Shown: positions 7,643 through 14,505, counted from the first letter of the stretch. The stretch is DNA of 16,575 bases from Eubacteriaceae bacterium (GCA_012797825.1 JAAZOI010000288.1:1-16575), one strand, 5' to 3'. Notes: a model not told the origin generated them from the letters alone. Made by a program: numbers and translations.

Positions 7643-8259
7643 TGAATTTTTTACAGCCGATTAAGAACGGCATTTTTTCGGAAAATCCCACATTCAGAAT
7701 TGTTGTCGGTATGTGCCCCACTCTTGCAGTTACAACATCGGCAATAAACGGCATAGGGATGGGACTTTCGACAATGGCTGTTTTGGTGGGTTCTAACATA
7801 GTTTTATCTGCGATAAGAAAAATAGTTCCGGATAAAATAAGAATACCGATATTTGTAGTTGTTATTGCATCGTTTGTAACAATAGTTGCAATGCTTCTTG
7901 AGGCATTTGTTCCTTCACTTTATAAAGCTCTTGGAATATATATTCCTTTGATTGTTGTAAACTGCATTATTATTCAAAGAGCGGAAGCGTTCGCAAATCA
8001 AAATCCTGTTTTGAGTTCAATGGCAGACGGCATAGGAATGGGGTTAGGATTTACATTTGCGCTTTTAATGATGGGTTCAGTCAGAGAACTTATAGGAGTA
8101 GGAAGTATTTTCGGCATTAACATAATGGGTGCTGATTATGAGCCTGCGATGATATTTATTCAATCACCCGGGGCGTTTTTAACACTTGGATTTTTAATGG
8201 CTCTTGTTAATTTTATTAGTTATAAAAGAAAAGAAAAAAAAGAAGAGGCAGGTGAATAA
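7642..8259 (+). CDS. rnfE: Rnf complex subunit E, integral membrane protein
   Basis: RnfE is one of two homologous six-helix membrane subunits (205 residues) that face each other in inverted topology. Each half supplies cysteines for the intramembrane [2Fe-2S] cluster described in Rnf and Nqr structures. Here those are C25 (in RIVVGMCPTLAV) and C108 (in LIVVNCII). It starts with the conserved FLQPIKNGIFSENPTF region and ends in a Lys/Glu-rich tail. The SD AAGGGGGA lies in the end of rnfG. Confidence 0.95.
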   Translation: MNFLQPIKNGIFSENPTFRIVVGMCPTLAVTTSAINGIGMGLSTMAVLVGSNIVLSAIRKIVPDKIRIPIFVVVIASFVTIVAMLLEAFVPSLYKALGIYIPLIVVNCIIIQRAEAFANQNPVLSSMADGIGMGLGFTFALLMMGSVRELIGVGSIFGINIMGADYEPAMIFIQSPGAFLTLGFLMALVNFISYKRKEKKEEAGE

Positions 8260-8261
8260 AT

Positions 8262-8834
8262 ATGCGTTTGTTATTAATAATTGTAAGCGCGGTTTTAATA
8301 AACAATTTTGTTTTAGTTCAGTTTTTAGGAATCTGCCCGTTTTTAGGCGTTACGAAAAAAGTAGAAACTGCAATAGGCATGGGCGCAGCCGTAATATTTG
8401 TTATGACGCTTGCGTCTGCGATAACATATGTTGTTCAATATGCAATACTTGAAAAGTTTAATATTCCGTTTCTGCAGACTATAGCATTTATATTGGTAAT
8501 TGCTGCGCTTGTGCAATTTGTTGAACTTGTATTAAAGAAAACCAGCCCTTCACTTTATCAGGCGCTGGGAGTATATCTTCCGCTTATTACAACAAACTGC
8601 GCAGTACTTGGCGTAGCGATATTAAACATTAATTATCATTATAATTTTATAGAAAGCGTAGTTTTCGGAGCGGCTGCGGCTGTCGGTTTCACGCTTGCGC
8701 TGATATTATTTGCCTGCATCAGAGAAAGAATGGAATATTCTCCGATTCCAAAAGCGCTGGAAGGATTTCCGATTGCGCTTATATCGGCCGCATTGATGTC
8801 GATTGCGTTTATGGGATTTTCGGGGCTTATATAG
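8262..8834 (+). CDS. rnfA: Rnf complex subunit A, integral membrane protein
   Basis: RnfA is the partner of RnfE (190 residues) and is visibly homologous to it, with six hydrophobic segments. It carries the cysteine motifs NNFVLVQFLGICPFLGV (C25) and LITTNCAVLG (C113), which with RnfE hold the intramembrane [2Fe-2S] cluster. The SD AGGTG (8250-8254) lies at the end of rnfE, with two bases between the genes. Its TAG stop overlaps the SD of rnfB. Confidence 0.95.
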   Translation: MRLLLIIVSAVLINNFVLVQFLGICPFLGVTKKVETAIGMGAAVIFVMTLASAITYVVQYAILEKFNIPFLQTIAFILVIAALVQFVELVLKKTSPSLYQALGVYLPLITTNCAVLGVAILNINYHYNFIESVVFGAAAAVGFTLALILFACIRERMEYSPIPKALEGFPIALISAALMSIAFMGFSGLI

Positions 8835-8838
8835 GAGG
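8833..8838 (+). promoter_or_regulatory. Shine-Dalgarno AGGAGG of rnfB overlapping the rnfA stop
   Basis: AGGAGG overlaps the TAG stop of rnfA (8832-8834). The first in-frame ATG (8841) is only two bases away, too close. The second (8847) is eight bases away, so it is preferred as the rnfB start. Confidence 0.65.
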
Positions 8839-8846
8839 TTATGGCA

Positions 8847-9644
8847 ATGTTTGATAGTATATTGATTTCAATTTTGTGGCTGGGAGGGTTAGGACTTATT
8901 TTCGGAGCTGTTTTAGCGTATGCGGCGAAAAAATTTGAAGTGCCGGTTGACCCTAAAATCCAGCAGATAAGAGATTTGCTCCCCGGAGCTAACTGCGGAG
9001 GCTGTGGATACGCAGGATGCGATGATTTAGCAAGAGCCGTAAATTCAGGCGAGGCTAAAGCAAGCGCTTGCTCTGCCATGTCAGGAGATAAATTAACAGA
9101 AATTAGTAAAATAACGGGTACAGATTCCGGAGATTTGCAAAAGAAAAAAGCCGTTGTAATGTGCAGCGGAGTTGGGGAATTATCAAAGCGCAAGTTTAAA
9201 TATCACGGTATTGAAAATTGCAGAGAAGCAATGATTGTAATGCAAGGAGATAAAGTTTGCGAATTTGGATGTATGGGTTATGGCACATGCGTAAAGGCGT
9301 GCCCTAGCAACGCTATAAAAATTGATCCTAAAAGCGGCCAGGTAAAAGTTGACGAAAGCAAATGCACGGGCTGCGGTATATGCGAAAAAGCATGCCCTAA
9401 AAAGATTATTAAACTTATTCCTGCAGACCAAAAAGTACAGATATTCTGCAAATCAATAAGAAAAGGAAAAGAATCCAAAGAAATTTGCTCAGCTTCATGC
9501 ATAGGGTGCGGGCTGTGCGAAAAACAGTGCCCTGCCGGGGCAATAAAAATGGCAGATAATCTGCCTGTAATTGATTTTGAAAAATGCACAAACTGCGGTG
9601 CATGTACAGAAAAATGTCCGACTAAAGCAATAAGAAAGGTATAA
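8847..9644 (+). CDS. rnfB: Rnf complex subunit B, polyferredoxin
   Basis: RnfB is the entry point for electrons from reduced ferredoxin. The 265-residue protein has an N-terminal membrane helix (about 5-26), then a [4Fe-4S] domain with C50, C53, C58 and C75 (NCGGCGYAGC). Four ferredoxin-type clusters follow: C138/142/148/152, C173/176/179/183, C218/221/224/228 and C247/250/253/257. Extra conserved-looking cysteines (C106, C125, C201, C214) are also present. It is longer than the two-ferredoxin-cluster RnfB of Proteobacteria and resembles the extended version in anaerobic Bacillota. ATG 8847 is chosen over ATG 8841 because of SD spacing; the difference is two residues. It is the last gene of the operon, ten bases before the terminator. 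Confidence 0.95.
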   Translation: MFDSILISILWLGGLGLIFGAVLAYAAKKFEVPVDPKIQQIRDLLPGANCGGCGYAGCDDLARAVNSGEAKASACSAMSGDKLTEISKITGTDSGDLQKKKAVVMCSGVGELSKRKFKYHGIENCREAMIVMQGDKVCEFGCMGYGTCVKACPSNAIKIDPKSGQVKVDESKCTGCGICEKACPKKIIKLIPADQKVQIFCKSIRKGKESKEICSASCIGCGLCEKQCPAGAIKMADNLPVIDFEKCTNCGACTEKCPTKAIRKV

Positions 9645-9653
9645 AAATATATA

Positions 9654-9688
9654 AGCAGCTGATAATAAAAAGCAGCTGCTTTTTTTTT
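9654..9688 (+). terminator. Intrinsic terminator after rnfB
   Basis: AGCAGCTG (9654-9661) pairs with CAGCTGCT (9673-9680) around an 11-base A-rich loop and is followed by a run of T to 9688. It closes the rnf transcript. Confidence 0.88.
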
Positions 9689-9724
9689 ACCAAAAATATA
9701 TATTTAATTTTCAAAAAATGGTTA

Positions 9725-9753
9725 TTTTCAAATAAATATATTTAGTGTATAAT
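9725..9753 (+). promoter_or_regulatory. Probable promoter of the 9789 gene and the amidase
   Basis: A perfect -10 TATAAT (9748-9753) is preceded at 17 bases by a weak -35, TTTTCA (9725-9730, 4 of 6). Transcription would start near 9760, about 29 bases before the ATG. It lies directly after the rnf terminator, as expected for a new unit. Confidence 0.5.
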
Positions 9754-9788
9754 TAAAAATATTTCAAAAAAAGCATCAGGGGTCAAAA

Positions 9789-11084
9789 ATGAGTGATAAT
9801 GCAATGAATAAGATGCCGCGTTTAGTATCGTCAGCGGCAGAAAACGATAACATAAATATTGATGAAGCAGTTATATATGAAAATGCTTTAAAAAATTTGC
9901 AGCGTGAGATAGACGAAAAGCAAAAAATACTATCAAAGCTACAAGTTAAAGTAAGCCCGCAACCGACTTTTGATGCATCAATGATATATCAAAAAAGTAA
10001 TGATGAAAATGATTATCTCAAAAATAAAGACGCCGTGCAGCGCATAAAAGACCAGGCAGCCGATGTTTTAATAGGTGAGCTTAAAAATATTACGTCCAAT
10101 TTAAAGAGAAAACTTAGCGATATGGACGAAAAAGAAAGAAAGATAAGCTCAAGGCTTATTGAACTTGAAGAACGTCAAGCAATTTTAGAAGAAATTGACT
10201 ATGTTCAGAGAATGATTCCAAAAAGAATCATTGAAGAAAATATTAATAAAAGCGTGCAGACAAAACAGGAACTTAATATTGATTTAGATGACATGTTTAA
10301 GCCTGCAGTAAATGTTATTGCTGATAAAACAATAAATAAAAACACAAAAGGGATAAAAATTATTGATGAAGGCAAAAAACCAGAGCAAAAAATTAGACCG
10401 ATTAATGAGGAAAAAAATATAATTGAAGCAATAGAAATCACCCCGTCGGAAGTTAAAGCGCAGGAAGAACCACCCGTAATTGAGCTTAAAAAGGAAATTA
10501 AACAGCAGCCATCGTCAAAGATTGAGCTGCCCCCGGAAATTAAAAAGGCCATATTAGAAAAAATCAAGTCGTCATATGCTGAGCCTCCGAAAGAAATTAT
10601 AATTAAAGATAATCTTGAGCCGATAAATAAAGCGGAAGTATCTTTAAAAGATACCAAAAATATAATTCCTGAAAAGGATAAATTAAACAGCGAAGAAATA
10701 AAACAAGCTTCACAAAGCGCCGTTCAGCCTAAATCGCAGAAAATTGAATCTAATAGCCCTATAGCTCAAGAAGTTAAAAATGCGCCAAAGAATGATAATA
10801 CAAATGAAATAAAAAAAGAACCCGTAACTCAAATTTCTATTCAGAAAAATAAACCCCAACAGATAAATCCTGCAGCTGTTAACACTCTTGCAAGGGACGC
10901 AAAAAGTAAAATAAGCATTAATGCAAGACCCGAAAAAAAGGGCATGCACATCCAGGAGCGTAACTGGAAAAATTTCGCTTACATAAAGGACTCTAAGGTT
11001 AAATTAAAACAGGATGACTTGCTCAATATTAGTAAAACAATTTTGGACATTGAACAGGGGAAATTTTCACTGAAAGGAATTTAA
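9789..11084 (+). CDS. Unrecognised 431-residue coiled-coil and low-complexity protein
   Basis: I do not recognise this protein. It has no signal peptide, no membrane segment, no cysteine and a single tryptophan (W393). The N-terminal third is Glu/Lys/Leu-rich with likely coiled coils (about 27-57 and 85-150). Residues about 165-375 are rich in Lys, Glu, Pro, Asn, Gln and Ile and look disordered. The last 54 residues (378-431) look folded, with aromatic and helical segments such as ERNWKNFAYIKD and a final ISKTILDIEQGKFSLKGI. The ATG has SD AGGGGT at 9778-9783. Its stop is one base before the amidase ATG, and the amidase SD lies inside this gene, so the two are very likely co-translated. A scaffold or cell-envelope partner role is only inference from that coupling. 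Confidence 0.75.
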   Translation: MSDNAMNKMPRLVSSAAENDNINIDEAVIYENALKNLQREIDEKQKILSKLQVKVSPQPTFDASMIYQKSNDENDYLKNKDAVQRIKDQAADVLIGELKNITSNLKRKLSDMDEKERKISSRLIELEERQAILEEIDYVQRMIPKRIIEENINKSVQTKQELNIDLDDMFKPAVNVIADKTINKNTKGIKIIDEGKKPEQKIRPINEEKNIIEAIEITPSEVKAQEEPPVIELKKEIKQQPSSKIELPPEIKKAILEKIKSSYAEPPKEIIIKDNLEPINKAEVSLKDTKNIIPEKDKLNSEEIKQASQSAVQPKSQKIESNSPIAQEVKNAPKNDNTNEIKKEPVTQISIQKNKPQQINPAAVNTLARDAKSKISINARPEKKGMHIQERNWKNFAYIKDSKVKLKQDDLLNISKTILDIEQGKFSLKGI

Positions 11085-11085
11085 T

Positions 11086-11997
11086 ATGGCAAAGCGTCGC
11101 AAAAAAAGATATAGCTTTAAACCCAGGTTTTTTATCATAATAGCGGTATTTATTTTGCTGATTTTTGCATGTGTAAAACTCATAACGTCTGTTATAAATA
11201 ATGATAATACTACCGCTTCAAATACAATCCAAGGTTCAAACAACATTACAATTGCAATAGATTCAGGACACGATTTTAAAACTGATAAAGGAGCTGTTGC
11301 GCCCGGCGGTGTTTATGAATACAAATTAAATGACGGAGTGGCAAAAGCGCTTTCGGATGAACTCAAAAGCAGAGGGTACAACATCGTGTTCACCAGGACT
11401 CTTAACAGCAGCGAAGAAAAAACTCTGAACGAAAGGGCGCTTATTGTAAATGAGGCATGGCCCGATCTGCTTGTAAGCATACATCATAACACAAATGAAG
11501 ATGTATCGGTAAAAGGTTTTACTATTATTTACAACAGTCAGAAGACAAATATCTATGACGGTCAATATATTAAATATAAAGGACAGACATATAAAGTAAC
11601 AAAAAAAGATGACAGTTATATTTATTATCAGTCCGGCGGGAGCGAAAAAAAACTTGATATTAAAAGCGATACGGGTAATTATAAATTAATTGATTTAACT
11701 TCAAGCGATCTTGTAGCAAAAAGCAAAGAAGCTGCAAATGATATATATTTATCAATGAAAAATCTTAGTTTTATATCCCCGCTTACAAGCGATATAAACA
11801 ATGTAATAATTGACCAGAACCTGCAGCTTATGCGTCAAACGCATTGTGCCGGCATTACGGTTGAATGCGGATTTATGACAAATGAATCAGAACTTGCTCA
11901 GTTAATTAACGAGGATAATCAAAAACTAATTGCAAAATCAATTGCAAACGGTATAGATAATTATTTTAATATTAGCGGCAACAAAGAAAGTAATTGA
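11086..11997 (+). CDS. Membrane-anchored N-acetylmuramoyl-L-alanine amidase (Amidase_3)
   Basis: This enzyme would cleave the amide bond between N-acetylmuramic acid and L-alanine in peptidoglycan. The 303-residue protein has a very basic N-terminus (MAKRRKKRYSFKPR), one membrane segment (about 15-35) and an extracytoplasmic zinc amidase domain. The zinc ligands fit as H62 (in AIDSGHD), E78 (in VYEYKLN) and H133 (in SIHHN). The catalytic glutamate fits as E260 (in VECGFMTN). Between GFTIIYN (144-150) and about residue 205 there is an insertion of about 50 residues, rich in Tyr, Lys and Asp, that I do not place in the family core. No SH3, LysM or SPOR cell-wall-binding domain is evident. The SD AAAGGA (11073-11078) lies in the preceding gene. 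Its TGA stop overlaps the rplU -35 element. Confidence 0.9.
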   Translation: MAKRRKKRYSFKPRFFIIIAVFILLIFACVKLITSVINNDNTTASNTIQGSNNITIAIDSGHDFKTDKGAVAPGGVYEYKLNDGVAKALSDELKSRGYNIVFTRTLNSSEEKTLNERALIVNEAWPDLLVSIHHNTNEDVSVKGFTIIYNSQKTNIYDGQYIKYKGQTYKVTKKDDSYIYYQSGGSEKKLDIKSDTGNYKLIDLTSSDLVAKSKEAANDIYLSMKNLSFISPLTSDINNVIIDQNLQLMRQTHCAGITVECGFMTNESELAQLINEDNQKLIAKSIANGIDNYFNISGNKESN

Positions 11998-12022
11998 CAT
12001 AAAAATGGTAATGCTCTATAAT
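11994..12022 (+). promoter_or_regulatory. Consensus sigma-70 promoter of rplU-rpmA
   Basis: TTGACA (11994-11999) and TATAAT (12017-12022) are both perfect and are separated by exactly 17 bases, so strong constitutive transcription is expected. The -35 contains the TGA stop of the amidase gene (11995-11997). The start would be near 12029, just before the leader hairpin. Confidence 0.9.
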
Positions 12023-12033
12023 ATTAAATTGCG

Positions 12034-12090
12034 TATCCGCTCAAATAAGGTTTTAAGCTAATAGCACCTAATATTTGGCGAGGTTGGATA
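12034..12090 (+). ncRNA. Structured 5' leader of rplU, probable L21 leader
   Basis: The short leader folds as nested stems. TATCC (12034-12038) pairs with GGATA (12086-12090). GC-t-CAAATA (12039-12047) pairs with TATTTGGC (12072-12079) with one bulged base. AGGT (12048-12051) pairs with ACCT (12066-12069). GCT (12057-12059) pairs with AGC (12063-12065). The last pair closes just before the SD GAGGAGGT (12091-12098). L21 leaders are described in Bacillota and are thought to let ribosomal protein repress its own operon. Position and fold agree, but I could not compare with the published covariance model. Confidence 0.6.
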
Positions 12091-12105
12091 GAGGAGGTAT
12101 AATAT

Positions 12106-12423
12106 ATGTATGCAGTCATAAAGACAGGCGGCAAACAGTACAGAGTCAGCGAAGGCGATGTAATAAACGTTGAAAAAATTACAAGAGCAGAAGGCAAGGA
12201 CAAAATTAACATTAAAGAAGTTTTAATGGTAGTTGACGGAGACAATGTTACTGTAGGAACGCCATATGTAGCAAATGCAACAGTTGCAGCAAAAGCAATT
12301 GAAGACGGCAAAAGCGAAAAAGTTATAGTTTTTAAGTATAAACGCAAAAAAGACTACAGACGTAAACAAGGTCACAGACAACCTTATACAAAGCTTGAGA
12401 TAACAAAAATAAGTGTAAAATAA
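12106..12423 (+). CDS. rplU: 50S ribosomal protein L21
   Basis: This 105-residue protein is full length for L21, which binds 23S rRNA in the large subunit. It begins with the family signature MYAVIKTGGKQYRV and contains the basic FKYKRKKDYRRKQGHRQPYT segment near residues 77-96 that contacts rRNA. The ATG has an excellent SD, GAGGAGGT (12091-12098), seven bases upstream. It leads a two-gene unit with rpmA. The prp (ysxB) gene that often separates these two genes in Bacillota is absent. Confidence 0.97.
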   Translation: MYAVIKTGGKQYRVSEGDVINVEKITRAEGKDKINIKEVLMVVDGDNVTVGTPYVANATVAAKAIEDGKSEKVIVFKYKRKKDYRRKQGHRQPYTKLEITKISVK

Positions 12424-12435
12424 TTTGAATTTGAC

Positions 12436-12468
12436 AGACTTGACAATTGAATATATTTGTCTAAGTCT
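12436..12468 (+). other. Hairpin in the rplU-rpmA spacer
   Basis: AGACTTGACAA (12436-12446) pairs with TTGTC-t-AAGTCT (12457-12468) to give 11 base pairs with one bulged T and a 10-base loop. There is no T-tract after it, so it is not a standard terminator. It could stabilise or process the mRNA between the two ribosomal genes, or be chance. No coding sequence fits in this 79-base spacer. Confidence 0.4.
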
Positions 12469-12502
12469 AAGTATAAAGTTTAAGCAAAAGGAGGTAATTA
12501 TT

Positions 12503-12760
12503 ATGGCTCATAAGAAAGGTGTCGGCAGCTCTAGAAACGGAAGAGACAGTGAATCCAAAAGATTAGGCGCAAAACGTGCCGACGGTCAATTTGTTTTATC
12601 GGGCAATATTCTTGTAAGACAAAGAGGAACAAAAATACATCCTGGTGTTAATGTTGGTATAGGTACTGATGATACGCTTTTTGCTTTGATTGACGGTGTT
12701 GTAAAATTTGAAAGAAAAGATAAGACACGCAAACAAGTCAGTGTGTATCCGCAAGTATAG
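12503..12760 (+). CDS. rpmA: 50S ribosomal protein L27
   Basis: This 85-residue L27 starts MAHKKGVGSSRNGRDS; its flexible N-terminus reaches the peptidyl transferase centre. The ATG at 12503 has a perfect SD, AAAGGAGGT (12487-12495). The frame stays open upstream to a TTG at 12425, but that start has no SD and would add an unrelated sequence. Many Bacillota make L27 with a short extension ending in a phenylalanine, cut off by the Prp protease. This protein has no such extension and begins directly at the mature-type N-terminus, in agreement with the missing prp gene. A terminator follows. Confidence 0.97.
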   Translation: MAHKKGVGSSRNGRDSESKRLGAKRADGQFVLSGNILVRQRGTKIHPGVNVGIGTDDTLFALIDGVVKFERKDKTRKQVSVYPQV

Positions 12761-12793
12761 ACAATTAATAAATTAAACATTTTGGGCGTAGAT

Positions 12794-12830
12794 TAAGCCC
12801 GGCACTCTTATCGGGTGTCGGGCTTATTAT
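12794..12830 (+). terminator. Intrinsic terminator after rpmA
   Basis: AAGCCCGGCACTC (12795-12807) pairs with GGGTGTCGGGCTT (12813-12825) through 13 pairs, two of them G-U, around a TTATC loop. A T-A pair extends it by one. The following TTATTATTT is a rather poor U-tract, so read-through into obgE is possible. No clear promoter is visible between here and obgE. Confidence 0.8.
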
Positions 12831-12910
12831 TTACATCAAAGTATTGTTTTAAGTTTAAAGCGATGTTTTTATGGAATAATGTAAAAAGAATAAATTAACA
12901 GAGGTTATGA

Positions 12911-14203
12911 ATGTTTGTAGATTATGTAAAAATTTTTATAAAAGCAGGCAAAGGCGGAGACGGCAGTATGGCTTTCAGAAGAGAGAAATATGTGCCTAAC
13001 GGCGGACCTGCGGGCGGAGACGGCGGAAGAGGCGGAGATGTAATATTTATATCCGACAGCGGAGTAAACACATTGCTTGATTTCAGATATAAAAAAAGCT
13101 TTAAAGCAGATAACGGCGGAAACGGCGAAGGAAATAATAAATCGGGCAAAAGTGCTGATGACCTTATTATAAAAGTGCCTGTGGGCACTATTATAAAAGA
13201 TAGCCAAACAGGCCAAGTTTATGCAGATTTAACTTCCGATAACCAGCAAGCGGTAATCGCAAAAGGAGGAAGCGGCGGAAGAGGAAACCAGCATTTTGCT
13301 ACTTCTACAAGGCAGGCGCCAAGATTCGCAGAGCCTGGGCAGCCGGGAGAAGAATTTGAGCTTACGCTGGAGCTTAAAGTGCTTGCGGATGTAGGTCTTG
13401 TGGGATTTCCTAATGTAGGCAAATCTACTTTTCTATCAAGCGTATCAAACGCAACTCCTAAAATCGCGAATTATCATTTCACGACTATCGACCCGAATTT
13501 GGGCGTAGTCAAATATAAAGATGCCAAAGAATTCGTTATTGCCGATATTCCCGGAATTATAGAGGGAGCTTCAGAAGGAGCGGGACTTGGTCACAGGTTT
13601 TTAAAGCATATTGAGAGAACAAGGCTTATACTTCATATTATAGACGCTTCGTCTAGTGAAGGAAGAGACCCAAAAGAAGATTTTGAAATAATAAACAATG
13701 AACTTAAAGAATACAATTTAAAACTTGCTTCGCGCAAGCAGATAATAGTCCTAAATAAAATTGATTTAATTGATGACAAAGAAAAGATTGCAGATTTAAC
13801 GAAGCATTTTAAAAAAATGGGTTATGATGTTTTTGCAATATCGGCGGCAAATAATGAGGGTATTATCCCGCTGCTTGATAAAGTAATTCAAACTCTTTCA
13901 GAAATAGAACACAGCCCGGAAACATTTGATTATGAACCGCATGATAGCGTAAAGGAAATAAATTATGACGCTAAAGACAAAAAGCAATTTGAAGTAAGTA
14001 AACAGTCTGAAGGAGTATATATTATATCAGGTGATTTTATAGATAAAATGCTTAAAAGAATTAATTTTAGCGATTCTTATTCAGCTGCGTATTTTCAGAA
14101 AATACTTGTAAATGAAGGCATTGAAGCGCAGCTCAAAAAGCTCGGCATAAAAAACGGAGATACGGTTGTAATTAATGATAGGGAATTTGAATATTTTGAA
14201 TAG
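12911..14203 (+). CDS. obgE: Obg family ribosome-assembly GTPase
   Basis: This 430-residue essential GTPase acts in late 50S assembly and stress signalling. It has an N-terminal glycine-rich Obg fold (about 1-157), then the G domain with G1 GFPNVGKS (about 165-172), the G2 threonines in HFTTID, G3 DIPG (212-215), G4 NKID (from 282) and G5 SAA (311-313). A C-terminal OCT domain (about 355-430) is present, a version seen in Bacillota and absent from many other phyla. The SD GAGG (12901-12904) is six bases before the ATG; an out-of-frame ATG lies at 12907. The TAG stop overlaps the SD of yhbY. The link with rplU-rpmA is one of the most conserved gene neighbourhoods in bacteria. Confidence 0.96.
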   Translation: MFVDYVKIFIKAGKGGDGSMAFRREKYVPNGGPAGGDGGRGGDVIFISDSGVNTLLDFRYKKSFKADNGGNGEGNNKSGKSADDLIIKVPVGTIIKDSQTGQVYADLTSDNQQAVIAKGGSGGRGNQHFATSTRQAPRFAEPGQPGEEFELTLELKVLADVGLVGFPNVGKSTFLSSVSNATPKIANYHFTTIDPNLGVVKYKDAKEFVIADIPGIIEGASEGAGLGHRFLKHIERTRLILHIIDASSSEGRDPKEDFEIINNELKEYNLKLASRKQIIVLNKIDLIDDKEKIADLTKHFKKMGYDVFAISAANNEGIIPLLDKVIQTLSEIEHSPETFDYEPHDSVKEINYDAKDKKQFEVSKQSEGVYIISGDFIDKMLKRINFSDSYSAAYFQKILVNEGIEAQLKKLGIKNGDTVVINDREFEYFE

Positions 14204-14206
14204 GAG
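14202..14206 (+). promoter_or_regulatory. Shine-Dalgarno AGGAG of yhbY overlapping the obgE stop
   Basis: AGGAG overlaps the TAG stop of obgE (14201-14203). ATG 14209 is only two bases away, whereas ATG 14215 is eight bases away, so the second is the better start. The same arrangement is seen at rnfA/rnfB. Confidence 0.6.
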
Positions 14207-14214
14207 AAATGCTT

Positions 14215-14505
14215 ATGCTAAACAGTAAACAGAGAAGATTTTTAAAATCAAAAGCAGTTAGTATAAACGATACAATTTTTGTAGGTAAAGACGGTATAAC
14301 CGATAATCTGATAAAACAGCTTGTCAAAGAACTTACAGCCAATGAACTAATAAAAGGAAAAGTGCTTGAAAGCAGTTTAATTAATGTAAAAGATGCCGCT
14401 GATAAACTTGCCGAAATAACGAATTCATATGTAGTATATACAATAGGTAAAAAATTTGTTATATATAAACAAAATAAAGATAATGAAAGATATATTCTGC
14501 CATGA
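14215..14505 (+). CDS. yhbY: CRM-domain (CRS1-YhbY) RNA-binding protein
   Basis: This small RNA-binding protein (96 residues from ATG 14215) is linked to assembly of the large ribosomal subunit. It shows the single CRM domain: an LNSKQRRFLKSKA N-terminus, the glycine-loop segment FVGKDGI, and a C-terminal strand around YVVYTIGKKFVIYKQNK. The length is typical for YhbY/YqeI. It sits between obgE and nadD and its TGA overlaps the nadD ATG by four bases (ATGA), so translation is coupled. Confidence 0.92.
   Translation: MLNSKQRRFLKSKAVSINDTIFVGKDGITDNLIKQLVKELTANELIKGKVLESSLINVKDAADKLAEITNSYVVYTIGKKFVIYKQNKDNERYILP

Noticed and set aside
8639..9193. Minus-strand open frame over the rnfA/rnfB junction (about 184 codons)
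   Set aside because: It covers two conserved Rnf genes on the other strand and its translation is Ser/Pro/Ala-rich without motifs, so it is a composition artefact.
10205..10657. Hydrophobic minus-strand open frame inside the 9789 gene, looking like a small membrane protein
   Set aside because: Lys/Glu/Ile-rich coding read in reverse naturally gives Phe/Leu/Ser/Ile-rich frames. The + strand frame has promoter, SD and coupling to the amidase.
12425..12502. In-frame upstream extension of rpmA from TTG 12425, which could be read as the Prp-type N-terminal extension of L27
   Set aside because: The TTG has no SD, whereas a perfect AAAGGAGGT at 12487-12495 serves ATG 12503. The extension also lacks the short hydrophobic NLQLFA-like cleavage pattern.
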